This document shows, one piece after another, positions 15,620 through 23,292 of a stretch of DNA of 25,147 nucleotides. Position 1 is the stretch's first letter; every line of letters starts with the position of its first letter. This stretch comes from an uncultured Actinomycetes bacterium (GTDB lineage: Bacteria; Actinomycetota; Thermoleophilia; Solirubrobacterales; Thermoleophilaceae). The position numbers and the translations under genes are program-made. The DNA is taken from NCBI GenBank assembly GCA_946481495.1, contig CAMLNW010000007.1, forward strand, positions 1 to 25,147, read 5' to 3'. Below the pieces are notes generated by a model. That model saw nothing but the letters and a program-made list of their open reading frames with translations, was not told the origin of the DNA and did not search any database.

Positions 15620-15981
15620 TGCGCGCCCTCGAGATCGGCACGCAGGTTGACCGCGTCGCGCAGGTAGACGTGGCGCGCCTCGCTCTCGGGGTCGGCGTAG
15701 GTGTGCAGCAGCACGCGGATCACGCGTGGCAGCGCACCCGGGACGTCGATCTCGCGGGCGCAGAGCAGCGGCACTCCGGACAGTCCGATCCGGCGCGCAG
15801 CGACGGCCGGGAACTCGGCGTCGAGGTCACCTGTGCAGGTGAAGATGCAACTAACCATCTCGTCGTTGTCGAGCGAATTGCGGTCGATCAGCGCGCGCAG
15901 CAGCTCATCGGTGGCATCGAGGATCGCCTCGGCGCTGTTCTCGTCGACGGTGGTGGCGCCGCGGAGGGCTCGGAGTCTCAT
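15616..15981 (-). CDS. aroH: Chorismate mutase, AroH (B. subtilis) type
   Basis: It rearranges chorismate to prephenate, the branch point to Phe and Tyr. The 121-residue protein matches the small trimeric AroH family: MRLRALRGATTV at the N-terminus with Arg7, CTGDLDAEFPAVAAR, the EIDVPGALPRVIRVL segment with catalytic Glu and Arg, and RHVYLRDAVNLRADL with the conserved Tyr. An open frame continues upstream through the intergenic hairpin element, but the ATG at 15981 begins at the usual family start. GGAAGA lies about ten bases upstream. The stop is shared with the hisC start (GTGA). Confidence 0.94.
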   Translation of the reverse strand: MRLRALRGATTVDENSAEAILDATDELLRALIDRNSLDNDEMVSCIFTCTGDLDAEFPAVAARRIGLSGVPLLCAREIDVPGALPRVIRVLLHTYADPESEARHVYLRDAVNLRADLEGAQ

Positions 15982-16019
15982 CGTGGGTGATTCTTCCAGG
16001 GCCTGGACGTGGCTGGGGA

Positions 16020-16085
16020 CCGCCGGGATCGACATGTGCCGTTCCGCTTGGGAATCGCTGCTCGGGCACATGTCGATCCCGGCGG
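16020..16085 (-). repeat. Hairpin repeat element, copy 2, intergenic
   Basis: A perfect 21-bp inverted repeat (arms 16020-16040 and 16065-16085) surrounds a 24-base loop whose core on the minus strand is GCAGCGATTCCCAAGCGGA. It fills most of the 113 bases between rluB and aroH. The loop region matches copy 1 inside priA at 26 of 27 bases (16043-16069 versus 4535-4561), while the outer arms are unrelated in sequence. It could act as a transcript end or processing site for rluB, but has no T-tract. Confidence 0.8.
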
Positions 16086-16094
16086 CTTCGAGCG

Positions 16095-16793
16095 TTAGCT
16101 GAGGGATGCCTTGCGTAGGCGCTCGACCTCGGCTGGGGTGAGGCGGCGGGCGTCGCCCTGGCCGAGGCGGCCGAGGCGGAGCGGGCCGAATGCGATGCGG
16201 CGGAGGCCGACGACGCGGTGGCCGACGGCCTCGCACATGCGGCGGACCTGGCGGTTGCGGCCCTCGTGGATCGCGATCTCGATCACGCCGGGCTCGACGA
16301 GGTGGGCGCGGGCGGGCGCGGTGCGGCCGTCGTCGAGCTCGACGCCCTCACGCAGGGCACGGAGCGCCCGCTCGGATGGCCGTGGCGGGTCGACTTTGAC
16401 GTGGTAGACCTTCTCGACGCCGTAGCGCGGATGGGTCAGGCGCTCGGCGAGCGCGCCGTCGTTGGTCAGCAGGATCAGGCCGCTGGTGTCGACGTCGAGG
16501 CGGCCGACCGGATAGAGGCGACGGTCGGAACCGACGAGGCCGACGACTGTCGGGCGGCCGTGCGTGTCCTGGGCCGTCGAGACCACTCCTGGCGGCTTGT
16601 TGACCGCGTAGGTCTCCTGCGGCTCCGATGCGACCGGGCGGCCGTCGACGGCCACATCGCTGCTGTCGTCGACGTCGCGTGCCGGGTCGGTGACGGTCTT
16701 GCCGGCGATCGTGACGCGGCCGGCGACGATGATCGTCTCGGACGCGCGCCGCGAGGCGACACCGGCGTGGGCGAGATACTTGGCGAGCCGCAT
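16095..16793 (-). CDS. rluB: RsuA/RluB-family rRNA pseudouridine synthase
   Basis: It converts a specific uridine in ribosomal RNA to pseudouridine. The 232 residues start with an S4 RNA-binding domain (MRLAKYLAHAGVASRRASETIIVAGRVTIAG), then the synthase domain with AVNKPPGVVST, the catalytic GRLDVDTSGLILLTNDG (active Asp), KVYHVKV and EGRNRQVRRMCEAVGH. An open frame continues upstream but overlaps the preceding gene; the ATG at 16793 is where the family begins. RluB, RluE, RluF and RsuA share these motifs, so the exact target base is inferred; RluB is most likely because rluB often lies near scpA-scpB and aroH-type genes in Gram-positive bacteria. Confidence 0.92.
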   Translation of the reverse strand: MRLAKYLAHAGVASRRASETIIVAGRVTIAGKTVTDPARDVDDSSDVAVDGRPVASEPQETYAVNKPPGVVSTAQDTHGRPTVVGLVGSDRRLYPVGRLDVDTSGLILLTNDGALAERLTHPRYGVEKVYHVKVDPPRPSERALRALREGVELDDGRTAPARAHLVEPGVIEIAIHEGRNRQVRRMCEAVGHRVVGLRRIAFGPLRLGRLGQGDARRLTPAEVERLRKASLS

Positions 16794-16848
16794 CGCACGC
16801 AAGGCTCGCAGGCCAGGGCGGCGGCGTGCGCGGCGGGTCGCTGACTCG

Positions 16849-18588
16849 CTAGCGACGTGGCGGCCGTGTGAAGGGTGCGTCCTGGCGAACGAGGACGGCC
16901 CATGGCCCGTCATCGCCCTCCCCCTGCGCGGCGAGCCGCCAACCGGAGCGCTCCGGCGCGGCGACGAGGCGAGCGATCGGCGGGTCGCGAAGCATCGCCG
17001 CGTCGGCGTAGAGGGCATCGACGCCAGCCGCGCGCAGGGCGTCGGGCACTCCATCACGCCGCGTCGCGGGAGCGATGTCGCGGCTGTAGACGAGCGTGCG
17101 GCAGCTCCCGATCGGAACGAGATAGGCGCACGCCTCGCCAGTGTGGTGTGGCACGACCAGCGTTGCCGGCCCGGCGTCGGGGACCACCGGTCGCAGCCGC
17201 TCGTACTGCTCGGCGAGTGGGCGGGCAGCGCCATCGCGGTAGTGAGCCGGCAGCGCGAGGACCAGCAGGACCGGCAGCACCGCGGCGGCGTAGGAGATGC
17301 CGCGCTCGAGCGCGGCGCGCTCGCGAGCGAACGCCGCCAGCGCCAGGCCGGTCGCCGCCATGATCCCCGCGGTCAGCCCGAACATGTACGCCGGCCGTGG
17401 ACGGGCGTCGAAGACCACGACCAGCAGCGTCACCACGCCGATCGCACCGAAGGCGAACCAGGCCCAACGTTGACTGCGCAGCCGCGGCGCCCAGGCCGCA
17501 CGATCGTGCCACAGCCGGCGCCCGCCGACGGCTAGCAACGCGAGTAGCACGGCCGTCAGCAGCGTCGCCCACCAGCTCTCGAGCTGCGCCGGCGGGTAGT
17601 CGGGGTTGTCGTAGGCCGTCACGGCGTTGAACAGGCCGAGCTGGAGGCCGGCCGGCAGCAGATGGAGGTTCCAGGCGGTGAAGGCCGCCATCTCGCCGGA
17701 GTTGGCCTGCCAGGCATCGGCCAGCGTCGGGCGCGGCTTGTCGAACAGCCGCGTCATCAGGCTGTCGCAGTCGACGAATGGGTTGCCGCGGTACTCAGCA
17801 TGACGCTGCTGGTAGTTGGTCCCGAAGACCTGGCAGACGTTGAGCGTCTGCTTCGCCTGCCACATCTCGCGTGCAGCCTGGCCCTGGAAGATCGAGCGCT
17901 CGTGGAAGCCGCCGACGACGGCCAGAGCAATGGCGAATGGGACGAGCGTCGCCACGGCGAGCTCGCGCAGCGACGTTCCCGCTCCACGACGGCGACGGCG
18001 CCACTCCGACCAGGCGAGCGCGGCGAACAGGGCCACGACGAGCAGAGCCGTCTCGTTGCGGACGAGCACCGCGCCGGCAAGCGCCACAGCCAGCGCCGAC
18101 CCACGCCGCCACGGACCAGGGTCGTTCGTCAGCAGCAACACGACGACGAGCAGCGGCAGCACCGAGAACAGGTGAACCTCGACGATCGAGTCGAAGGCGA
18201 TCGGCAGCACCGCCCACCAGCAGGCGACGAGCAGCGCGATCGGCGCCGGCAGCAGCCGGCGCAGCACCGCGAGCAGCAGCAGCGCGACCGTAAGCGCGAT
18301 CAGCGCCCGGTGGAGCGGGATCGCGACAGTGGCGTCGTCGCCGGTCAGCCAGCGCAGCGTTCCGAGCCCCGCCGTGTAGAGCGGCGACCAGACAATGTTG
18401 ACCTGCTCGTGGTCGAACCAGAGGTCGGCCCACTGCCAGTAGCCGGCGGTGTCACCGGGACTGAGGTCGTCGTGGGCCCAGATGCCCCATAGCGCCCGCG
18501 CCTGGACGAGGAAGACGGCCGGATAGGCGAACCAGGGCGAGGACGACAGCCGTCCGAGACGCTCCGCGAACCCCTGGCCGCCGGTCAC
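16849..18588 (-). CDS. Multi-pass GT-C-like membrane protein
   Basis: A 579-residue integral membrane protein with about ten to eleven hydrophobic helices, for example near residues 90-110, 118-135, 140-158, 170-195, 217-235, 340-360, 380-400, 405-425 and 440-455. An acidic loop with HDDLSPGDTAGYWQWAD follows the first helix, as in GT-C glycosyltransferases that use polyprenyl-phosphate sugars. A large central loop and a soluble C-terminal domain (residues about 470-579) lie outside the membrane. The likely task is transfer of a sugar to a lipid, polymer or protein outside the cell; no close subfamily is recognised. The start is GTG 18588, 35 bases from the divergent rlmN start. rluB follows 55 bases downstream. 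Confidence 0.7.
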   Translation of the reverse strand: MTGGQGFAERLGRLSSSPWFAYPAVFLVQARALWGIWAHDDLSPGDTAGYWQWADLWFDHEQVNIVWSPLYTAGLGTLRWLTGDDATVAIPLHRALIALTVALLLLAVLRRLLPAPIALLVACWWAVLPIAFDSIVEVHLFSVLPLLVVVLLLTNDPGPWRRGSALAVALAGAVLVRNETALLVVALFAALAWSEWRRRRRGAGTSLRELAVATLVPFAIALAVVGGFHERSIFQGQAAREMWQAKQTLNVCQVFGTNYQQRHAEYRGNPFVDCDSLMTRLFDKPRPTLADAWQANSGEMAAFTAWNLHLLPAGLQLGLFNAVTAYDNPDYPPAQLESWWATLLTAVLLALLAVGGRRLWHDRAAWAPRLRSQRWAWFAFGAIGVVTLLVVVFDARPRPAYMFGLTAGIMAATGLALAAFARERAALERGISYAAAVLPVLLVLALPAHYRDGAARPLAEQYERLRPVVPDAGPATLVVPHHTGEACAYLVPIGSCRTLVYSRDIAPATRRDGVPDALRAAGVDALYADAAMLRDPPIARLVAAPERSGWRLAAQGEGDDGPWAVLVRQDAPFTRPPRR

Positions 18589-18623
18589 ACCGCCAGCCTA
18601 TCCGCGGCTGCGACACTTGCGGC

Positions 18624-19610
18624 GTGGATCTCGAACGGCTCGACAGCCTGCTCGCAGAGCGCGGCCAGCCCGCGTTCCGCGCCGGACAGGTGTGGCAGTG
18701 GCTGGCGCGCGGCGCCGCCTCCTACGAGGAGATGACCAACCTGCCCGTCGACCTGCGCGAGACGCTGGCCGCCGAGCTACCGCTGTCGACGCTCGCGCTC
18801 GAGACCGAGGCCCATTCGCGCGACGGGACCGAGAAGGCGCTCTTCCAGACCGCCGACGGCCGGCCGCTTGAGACGGTCCTGATGCGCTACCGCGACGGCA
18901 GGCGCTCGCTCTGCCTGTCGAGCCAGTCCGGCTGTCCGCTGACCTGCACCTTCTGCGCGACCGGGACGATGAAGTTCGGCCGCAACCTGACGACGTCGGA
19001 GATCCTCGACCAGGCGCTGCACTTCCGCCGCAAGGAGGAGGTCAACCACGTCGTCTTCATGGGGATGGGCGAGCCGCTGCTGAACCTCGACAACGTGCTC
19101 GGCGCCTGCGAGCGGCTGCCCGACGTCGGCGTCCACCCCTCCAGCACGACGATCTCGACCGTCGGCTGGATCCCCGGTATCGAGAGGCTGACCGAGCGCG
19201 ACGGCCCGACGATCCGGCTCGCGCTGTCGCTGCACGCCCCCGACGACGCGCTGCGCTCCGAGCTGATGCCGGTCAACGACCGCTACCCGCTCGCCGAGGT
19301 GCTCGACGCGTGCCGCGCCTGGAGCGAGCGGCGCAACCGCAAGGTGTTCGTCGAGTACCTGATGCTCGCCGGCGTCAACGACCGCTACGAGCAGGCCGTC
19401 GCGCTCGCCGCGATCCTCACCCCGCGCAACACCTTCAAGGTCAACCTGATCCCCTACAACCCGACCGACTCGCCGTTCGAGGGCTCGGGCCGCGAGGCGA
19501 TCGAGGTCTTCCGCTCGACACTCGAGCACAACGGCGTTCCGGCGACGGTCCGGCTGACGCGCGGGCGCGATATCGATGCCGCCTGCGGGCAGCTCGCGGC
19601 GCGCGGCTGA
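18624..19610 (+). CDS. rlmN: 23S rRNA (adenine-C2) methyltransferase RlmN
   Basis: A radical-SAM enzyme that methylates C2 of A2503 in 23S rRNA and of A37 in some tRNAs. The 328 residues carry the cluster-binding CPLTCTFC (Cys104, Cys108, Cys111). They also carry the two extra cysteines of the mechanism: Cys97 (in SLCLSSQSGC) and Cys321 (in DIDAACGQL), matching E. coli Cys118 and Cys355. VVFMGMGEPLLN and the RLALSLHAPDD segment are also typical. The start is GTG 18624, with no ribosome site and only 35 bases to the divergent membrane gene, so the transcript may be leaderless. All catalytic residues are intact. Confidence 0.97.
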   Translation: MDLERLDSLLAERGQPAFRAGQVWQWLARGAASYEEMTNLPVDLRETLAAELPLSTLALETEAHSRDGTEKALFQTADGRPLETVLMRYRDGRRSLCLSSQSGCPLTCTFCATGTMKFGRNLTTSEILDQALHFRRKEEVNHVVFMGMGEPLLNLDNVLGACERLPDVGVHPSSTTISTVGWIPGIERLTERDGPTIRLALSLHAPDDALRSELMPVNDRYPLAEVLDACRAWSERRNRKVFVEYLMLAGVNDRYEQAVALAAILTPRNTFKVNLIPYNPTDSPFEGSGREAIEVFRSTLEHNGVPATVRLTRGRDIDAACGQLAARG

Positions 19611-19656
19611 CCGGGTAGCGGTCACAGATCCGCGTCGCGGAGGGAGTTGGGTTGTA

Positions 19657-20214
19657 GTGGGCGATCTCCTCCGGATGACCGACGACGAGTTGCTCGCCAC
19701 GACGCGCGACGATCCCGAGGCGTTCGGCGTCTTCTACTCGCGCCACGTCGACTTCATGATTGCCTTCCTGAAGCAGTCGACCGGCGACCTGGAGACCGCG
19801 CTCGACCTGACCGCCGAGATCTTCGCCGCGGCGCTCGTCGCGAGCCGCCGCTACCGACCCGGCGAGGCGCCGGCACGCGCCTGGCTGATCGGCATCGCCC
19901 GCAACAAGCGCGCCGACGCCCACCAGCGCCACGGGCGCGAGCGTTCGGCGCGACAGCGGCTTGGCATGCCCCACCGCGAGTTCTCGGACGCCGAGATCGA
20001 GCGCGTCGAGCTGTCCGCCGACGCGGCTGATGGCTACGCCGCCGGCATGGCCGCGCTGCCGCCGGCGCAGCGCGAGGCGGTGACGGCACGCGTGATCGAG
20101 GAGCGCGACTACGCCGAGATCGCCGCCAACACCGGAACCTCGCAGGCAACCGTCAGGCAGCGCGTCAGTCGCGGGCTGACACGCCTGGCGCGGATCAAGG
20201 AGCCACCTTCATGA
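19657..20214 (+). CDS. ECF-type RNA polymerase sigma factor
   Basis: The 185-residue protein has region 2 (DPEAFGVFYSRHVDFMIAFLKQSTGDLETALDLTAEIFAAAL... ARAWLIGIARNKRADAHQR, residues about 16-95) and region 4 (LPPAQREAVTARVIEERDYAEIAANTGTSQATVRQRVSRGLTRL, about 125-172), with the short linker of an extracytoplasmic-function sigma. I place the start at GTG 19657, ten bases after a strong GGAGGGAG; an ATG at 19675 is the alternative. It lies 46 bases after rlmN and its stop overlaps the next gene as ATGA, so sigma and partner are co-translated. The partner is a single-TM protein and is probably the regulator. The signal sensed is unknown. Confidence 0.9.
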   Translation: MGDLLRMTDDELLATTRDDPEAFGVFYSRHVDFMIAFLKQSTGDLETALDLTAEIFAAALVASRRYRPGEAPARAWLIGIARNKRADAHQRHGRERSARQRLGMPHREFSDAEIERVELSADAADGYAAGMAALPPAQREAVTARVIEERDYAEIAANTGTSQATVRQRVSRGLTRLARIKEPPS

Positions 20215-21017
20215 GCCTCCCCCACACCGATCCCCGCTTGACGATCCGTGCCGACCTGGTCGCGGCGGGAGGGCGCCAGCTCGTGAAGCGCCGCCGCAGG
20301 CGCGGCGCCACGCTGGCTGCCGTCGTCGTCATGGGTGTCCTGGGCACCGCCGGGGCGGCCGCCAAGATCGAGGGCTCTGGTACTGGCGTGCCGGTGCTCG
20401 ACCGGGTGCTGGAGATATCTGCCGAGCGGCGGCCGCCAGCCCCGAGCAGGAACCGCGACGGCAAGATCGTCGGACCGCCGCCCTTCGACGTCCGCCCCGG
20501 CCCGGGCGGCGCGAGCCCACCGGTCGAACTGCCTTGGGGCTCGGACGGGTCCGACGGCACCGGAATCGGGGTCGCCTACGTCAACCGCAGCGACCACCTC
20601 TGCTTCGTACTCGTCGGGCCCGAGCGCCGTGCCGAGGAGGGCGGCTACGGGTGCACGGCAGCGCACATCATCGACGATTGGCTCGAGGCCGCACCGGCGG
20701 TGGTCGCCACGGGTGGAGGGGCCGACCGTAACCTGGGAAGCGTCAAGGGATTCGCTCGCGCTGACGTCGTCGCGCTGCGCTACGAAGGGCCCAGTGGACA
20801 GGTTGACGCGATCCTGAGCGAGCCCTGGAAGCCGAACTTGAAGGGCGTGCCGACACTGCGATCTTTCGTCGCCCTGTTCAAGATGGACTTCGAGGCACTC
20901 GGCCCGCGGGAGACGCTACATACGGTGACCGGCGGCGACCTCACCGCGACGCTCGCCGACGGGCGCGTGATCGAGATCCCGCGCGGCCGCGACGACGCAG
21001 CCGCCAGGCGACACTAG
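20211..21017 (+). CDS. Single-TM protein coupled to the ECF sigma, candidate anti-sigma factor
   Basis: A 268-residue protein with a short cytoplasmic N-terminus (about 33 residues, ending in the basic run KRRRRR), one membrane helix near 34-52 (GATLAAVVVMGVLGTAGAAA), a proline-rich linker, and an outer domain of about 170 residues with two cysteines (HLCFV and GYGCTAAH) that may form a disulfide. The ATG has AAGGAG eight bases upstream and overlaps the sigma stop (ATGA). This layout fits an anti-sigma factor, but there is no HxxxCxxC zinc motif and the cytoplasmic part is very short, so that role is inferred from position. I do not recognise the outer domain. The stop shares CTAG with scpB. 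Confidence 0.7.
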   Translation: MSLPHTDPRLTIRADLVAAGGRQLVKRRRRRGATLAAVVVMGVLGTAGAAAKIEGSGTGVPVLDRVLEISAERRPPAPSRNRDGKIVGPPPFDVRPGPGGASPPVELPWGSDGSDGTGIGVAYVNRSDHLCFVLVGPERRAEEGGYGCTAAHIIDDWLEAAPAVVATGGGADRNLGSVKGFARADVVALRYEGPSGQVDAILSEPWKPNLKGVPTLRSFVALFKMDFEALGPRETLHTVTGGDLTATLADGRVIEIPRGRDDAAARRH

Positions 21018-21613
21018 TCGGCGCTCTGCTGGCGTTGCTCGCCGGCCTTGAGCAGGCGGTCGCGCAGCTCCTGCTCGTCCTCGGGCGACGGGTCGAACTG
21101 GGCGATGTCGGGCAGCGCGTCGAGCGCCTCGAGGCCGAAGAGCTTCTGGAAGAGGTCGGTGGTGCGATAGAGGACGGCGCCGAAGCGGGAGCGGCCGTGC
21201 TCCTCGATCAGGCCACGCTCGAGCAGCGTGCCGACCGCGGACTCGGAGGCGACGCCGCGGATGCGGGCGATCTCCGGCCGTGAGACCGGCTGCAGGTAGG
21301 CGACGATGCCGAGGCACTCAGCCTGGGCCTGGGTCAGCGGCGGGGTGCGCGGCTTGGCGAGCAGGCGGCGGGCGGCCTTCTCGGCGACCGGGTCGGTCGC
21401 GAGCGTGAAGCCACCGGCGACCTCGCGCAGGACGACGCCACGGTAGCCCTCGGCGTAGTGCTCGCGCAAGCGGTGGAGCGCCGCGACGATCTGGTCCTCG
21501 GGCGTCTCGCAGGCCTCGGCGAGGTCGTCGAGCGAGACCGGGTCGGGCGACAGGAAGAGCAGCGCCTCGACGATCCGCGCGAGGTCCTGCATGCCGGTGC
21601 TCTCGTCGCTCAT
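21014..21613 (-). CDS. scpB: Segregation and condensation protein B
   Basis: ScpB is the winged-helix partner (kite subunit) of the SMC-ScpA condensin that folds and separates chromosomes. The 199 residues contain two winged helices: IVEALLFLSPDPVSLDDLAEAC ... GFTLATDPVAEKAARRLL, then LTQAQAECLGIVAYLQPVSRPEIARIRGVASESAVGTLLERGLIEEHGR, the most conserved part of the family. An acidic tail follows. The ATG at 21613 overlaps the scpA stop as ATGA, giving the usual coupled pair. Confidence 0.96.
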   Translation of the reverse strand: MSDESTGMQDLARIVEALLFLSPDPVSLDDLAEACETPEDQIVAALHRLREHYAEGYRGVVLREVAGGFTLATDPVAEKAARRLLAKPRTPPLTQAQAECLGIVAYLQPVSRPEIARIRGVASESAVGTLLERGLIEEHGRSRFGAVLYRTTDLFQKLFGLEALDALPDIAQFDPSPEDEQELRDRLLKAGEQRQQSAD

Positions 21614-22338
21614 TCGCGTCCCGCCTTGATCGTGATCGGGCCGAACGACTCGGACTGCTCCCAGTCGGCCTCGCCGGCCTTGTAGAGCTCGAGCAGCGCG
21701 AAGAGGGTGACGGCCTCGGTGACGCGGTCGGCGCCCTTGACGGCGTCGTCGAAGGAGAAGGTGCCGACGCGCGACAGCAGGCCGCGCATGTGGGCGAGCC
21801 GCTGCTCGATCGAGACGCGCGGCCGGGCGACGTGGCCGAGGTCGAGCTTCGGCGGGACACGCAGCAGGCCGCCGATCGCCTTGGCGAGCTTGGTCGGGTC
21901 GTACGAGGCCTCGGCGGCGTCGTAGGAGACGCGCCGCAGCTCAGGAGGCAGCGGCGCCGAGCGGTAGCGGTAGCCGTCCTCGGCGGCGAGTCGCTCGATC
22001 AAGAAGCCGGCCGCCTGCTTGTAGCGGCGGTACTCGAGCATCCGCGCCAGCAGCTCCTCGGCCGCCTCGCCGGGCTCAAGATCCAGCCCCTCTTCGTCCT
22101 CGCGCGGCAGCATCAGCCGCGACTTCAGCTCCAGCAGCGCGGCGATCAGGACGAGGAACTCGGTCGCCGCCTCGAGATCCAGCTCGCCGACCGCCTCGAG
22201 GTGGTCGATGTAGGCGAGCACGACGTCGGCCAGCTCGACCTCGAGCAGGTCGACCTCCTCGCGCAGGACGAGTGTCAGCAGCAGGTCGAATGGACCCTGG
22301 AAGACCTCCAGGTCGAGATCGAGCGCGGCGACGGACAC
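21610..22338 (-). CDS. scpA: Segregation and condensation protein A (kleisin)
   Basis: ScpA is the kleisin that bridges the SMC heads in bacterial condensin. The 242 residues open with the family signature LEVFQGPFDLLLTLVLREEVDLLEVELADVVLAYIDHLE and continue with ATEFLVLIAALLELKSRLMLP. The C-terminal winged helix includes VTEAVTLFALLELYKAGEADWEQSESFGPI. Length and motifs are normal. The start is GTG 22338, 33 bases after the arginase-family gene. The smc gene is not in the window, as is usual. Confidence 0.96.
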   Translation of the reverse strand: MSVAALDLDLEVFQGPFDLLLTLVLREEVDLLEVELADVVLAYIDHLEAVGELDLEAATEFLVLIAALLELKSRLMLPREDEEGLDLEPGEAAEELLARMLEYRRYKQAAGFLIERLAAEDGYRYRSAPLPPELRRVSYDAAEASYDPTKLAKAIGGLLRVPPKLDLGHVARPRVSIEQRLAHMRGLLSRVGTFSFDDAVKGADRVTEAVTLFALLELYKAGEADWEQSESFGPITIKAGRE

Positions 22339-22371
22339 CGGGGCAAGCCTAGAGGCGACGGCCGACGGCGG

Positions 22372-23292
22372 TCACGTGCGCTCGCCGGCCGGCTCTGTCA
22401 GCAACGATTCGAGCAACTCGACGACACGGTCGGCATAGGCGCCGTCAGGATCGCGATCGGGGTTGAAGTCGGCGACGGAGAGCCCGATCAGGCCGGGAGC
22501 CGCGACCAGAGGGCGGACGAGCTCGGTGAGCTCGTCCCAGCCGAGGCCGAGCGGCTGCGGGTAGGTGACCGCCGGCAGGGCGGTCTCGTCGAGGACGTCG
22601 AGGTCGAGGTGGAGCCAGGCTGGGCGACCGGCGAGACGCGCGGCGGCATCCTCGCCCGCGCGGCCAAAACCGTAATCGCGCAGCTCTGGCGCGGTCAGCG
22701 CGTGGATCGCCGGATCCAGGCGAGCGTTCTCGAACGCGACATCGGCGTCGAGGTCGGACGGGCGGTGGCCGAGCAGGACGACGTCGGCCGGATCGAGTGG
22801 CAGAGCCGTCGCGCCGGGCGCGCGAACCGCCGACGGAGGATCGTCGTCGACCAGCCCAGCCGGACCGTGGCCGGTGAGGATCGCCAGGTCCATGTCGGCC
22901 GCCTCGCCGGTCGGAGACGTCTCACCGTCGTAGAAGTCGGCGTGGCCATCGACGAACCAGAGGCCGGCTCCGGCGGGCAACGCGGCGAAGACACCGAGCA
23001 GCAGCGTACAGTCACCGCCGACGACGAGCGGCCGCTCGTGCGCGTCGAGGACGTTCCGTACCCGAGCCGCGATGTCGGCCGAGGCACGACGGACGTCGGC
23101 GGCGCCGATCACGCCCGTTGCCGGATCGCGGCGCGTGTCGCGGATACGCGCGTCGGCCTCACCGGCGTCGCGCGCGCCGAGCCGCTCGACCAGCCCCGCG
23201 GCACGCAGGACCGCCGGCGCAAGCTCCTCGCCGCGTCCCGCGCCCGAGCAGTCGAGCGGGGCGTCGATGACGGCGAGGGCGGGGCGATTCAG
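22372..23292 (-). CDS. Arginase/agmatinase-family hydrolase, probable CTG start
   Basis: A ureohydrolase-fold protein; members cleave guanidino or related C-N bonds using two metal ions. Metal-binding motifs are GGDCT (residues 92-96), DGHADF (Asp115, His117, Asp119) and HLDLDVLDE (Asp230, Asp232). The first motif has Cys95 where arginases have the His ligand (GGDHS). A conventional start exists only at GTG 23112, which would remove the first 60 residues, including the opening strand. The frame is open upstream with coherent sequence (NRPALAVIDAPLDCSGAGRG ... LAPAVLRAAGLVERLGARD). CTG at 23292 overlaps the trpS stop as CTGA, exactly like the ATGA, GTGA and TTGA junctions elsewhere here, and GGGAG lies about ten bases upstream. 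Full length is then 306 residues, normal for the family. The substrate is unknown. Confidence 0.8.
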   Translation of the reverse strand: MNRPALAVIDAPLDCSGAGRGEELAPAVLRAAGLVERLGARDAGEADARIRDTRRDPATGVIGAADVRRASADIAARVRNVLDAHERPLVVGGDCTLLLGVFAALPAGAGLWFVDGHADFYDGETSPTGEAADMDLAILTGHGPAGLVDDDPPSAVRAPGATALPLDPADVVLLGHRPSDLDADVAFENARLDPAIHALTAPELRDYGFGRAGEDAAARLAGRPAWLHLDLDVLDETALPAVTYPQPLGLGWDELTELVRPLVAAPGLIGLSVADFNPDRDPDGAYADRVVELLESLLTEPAGERT

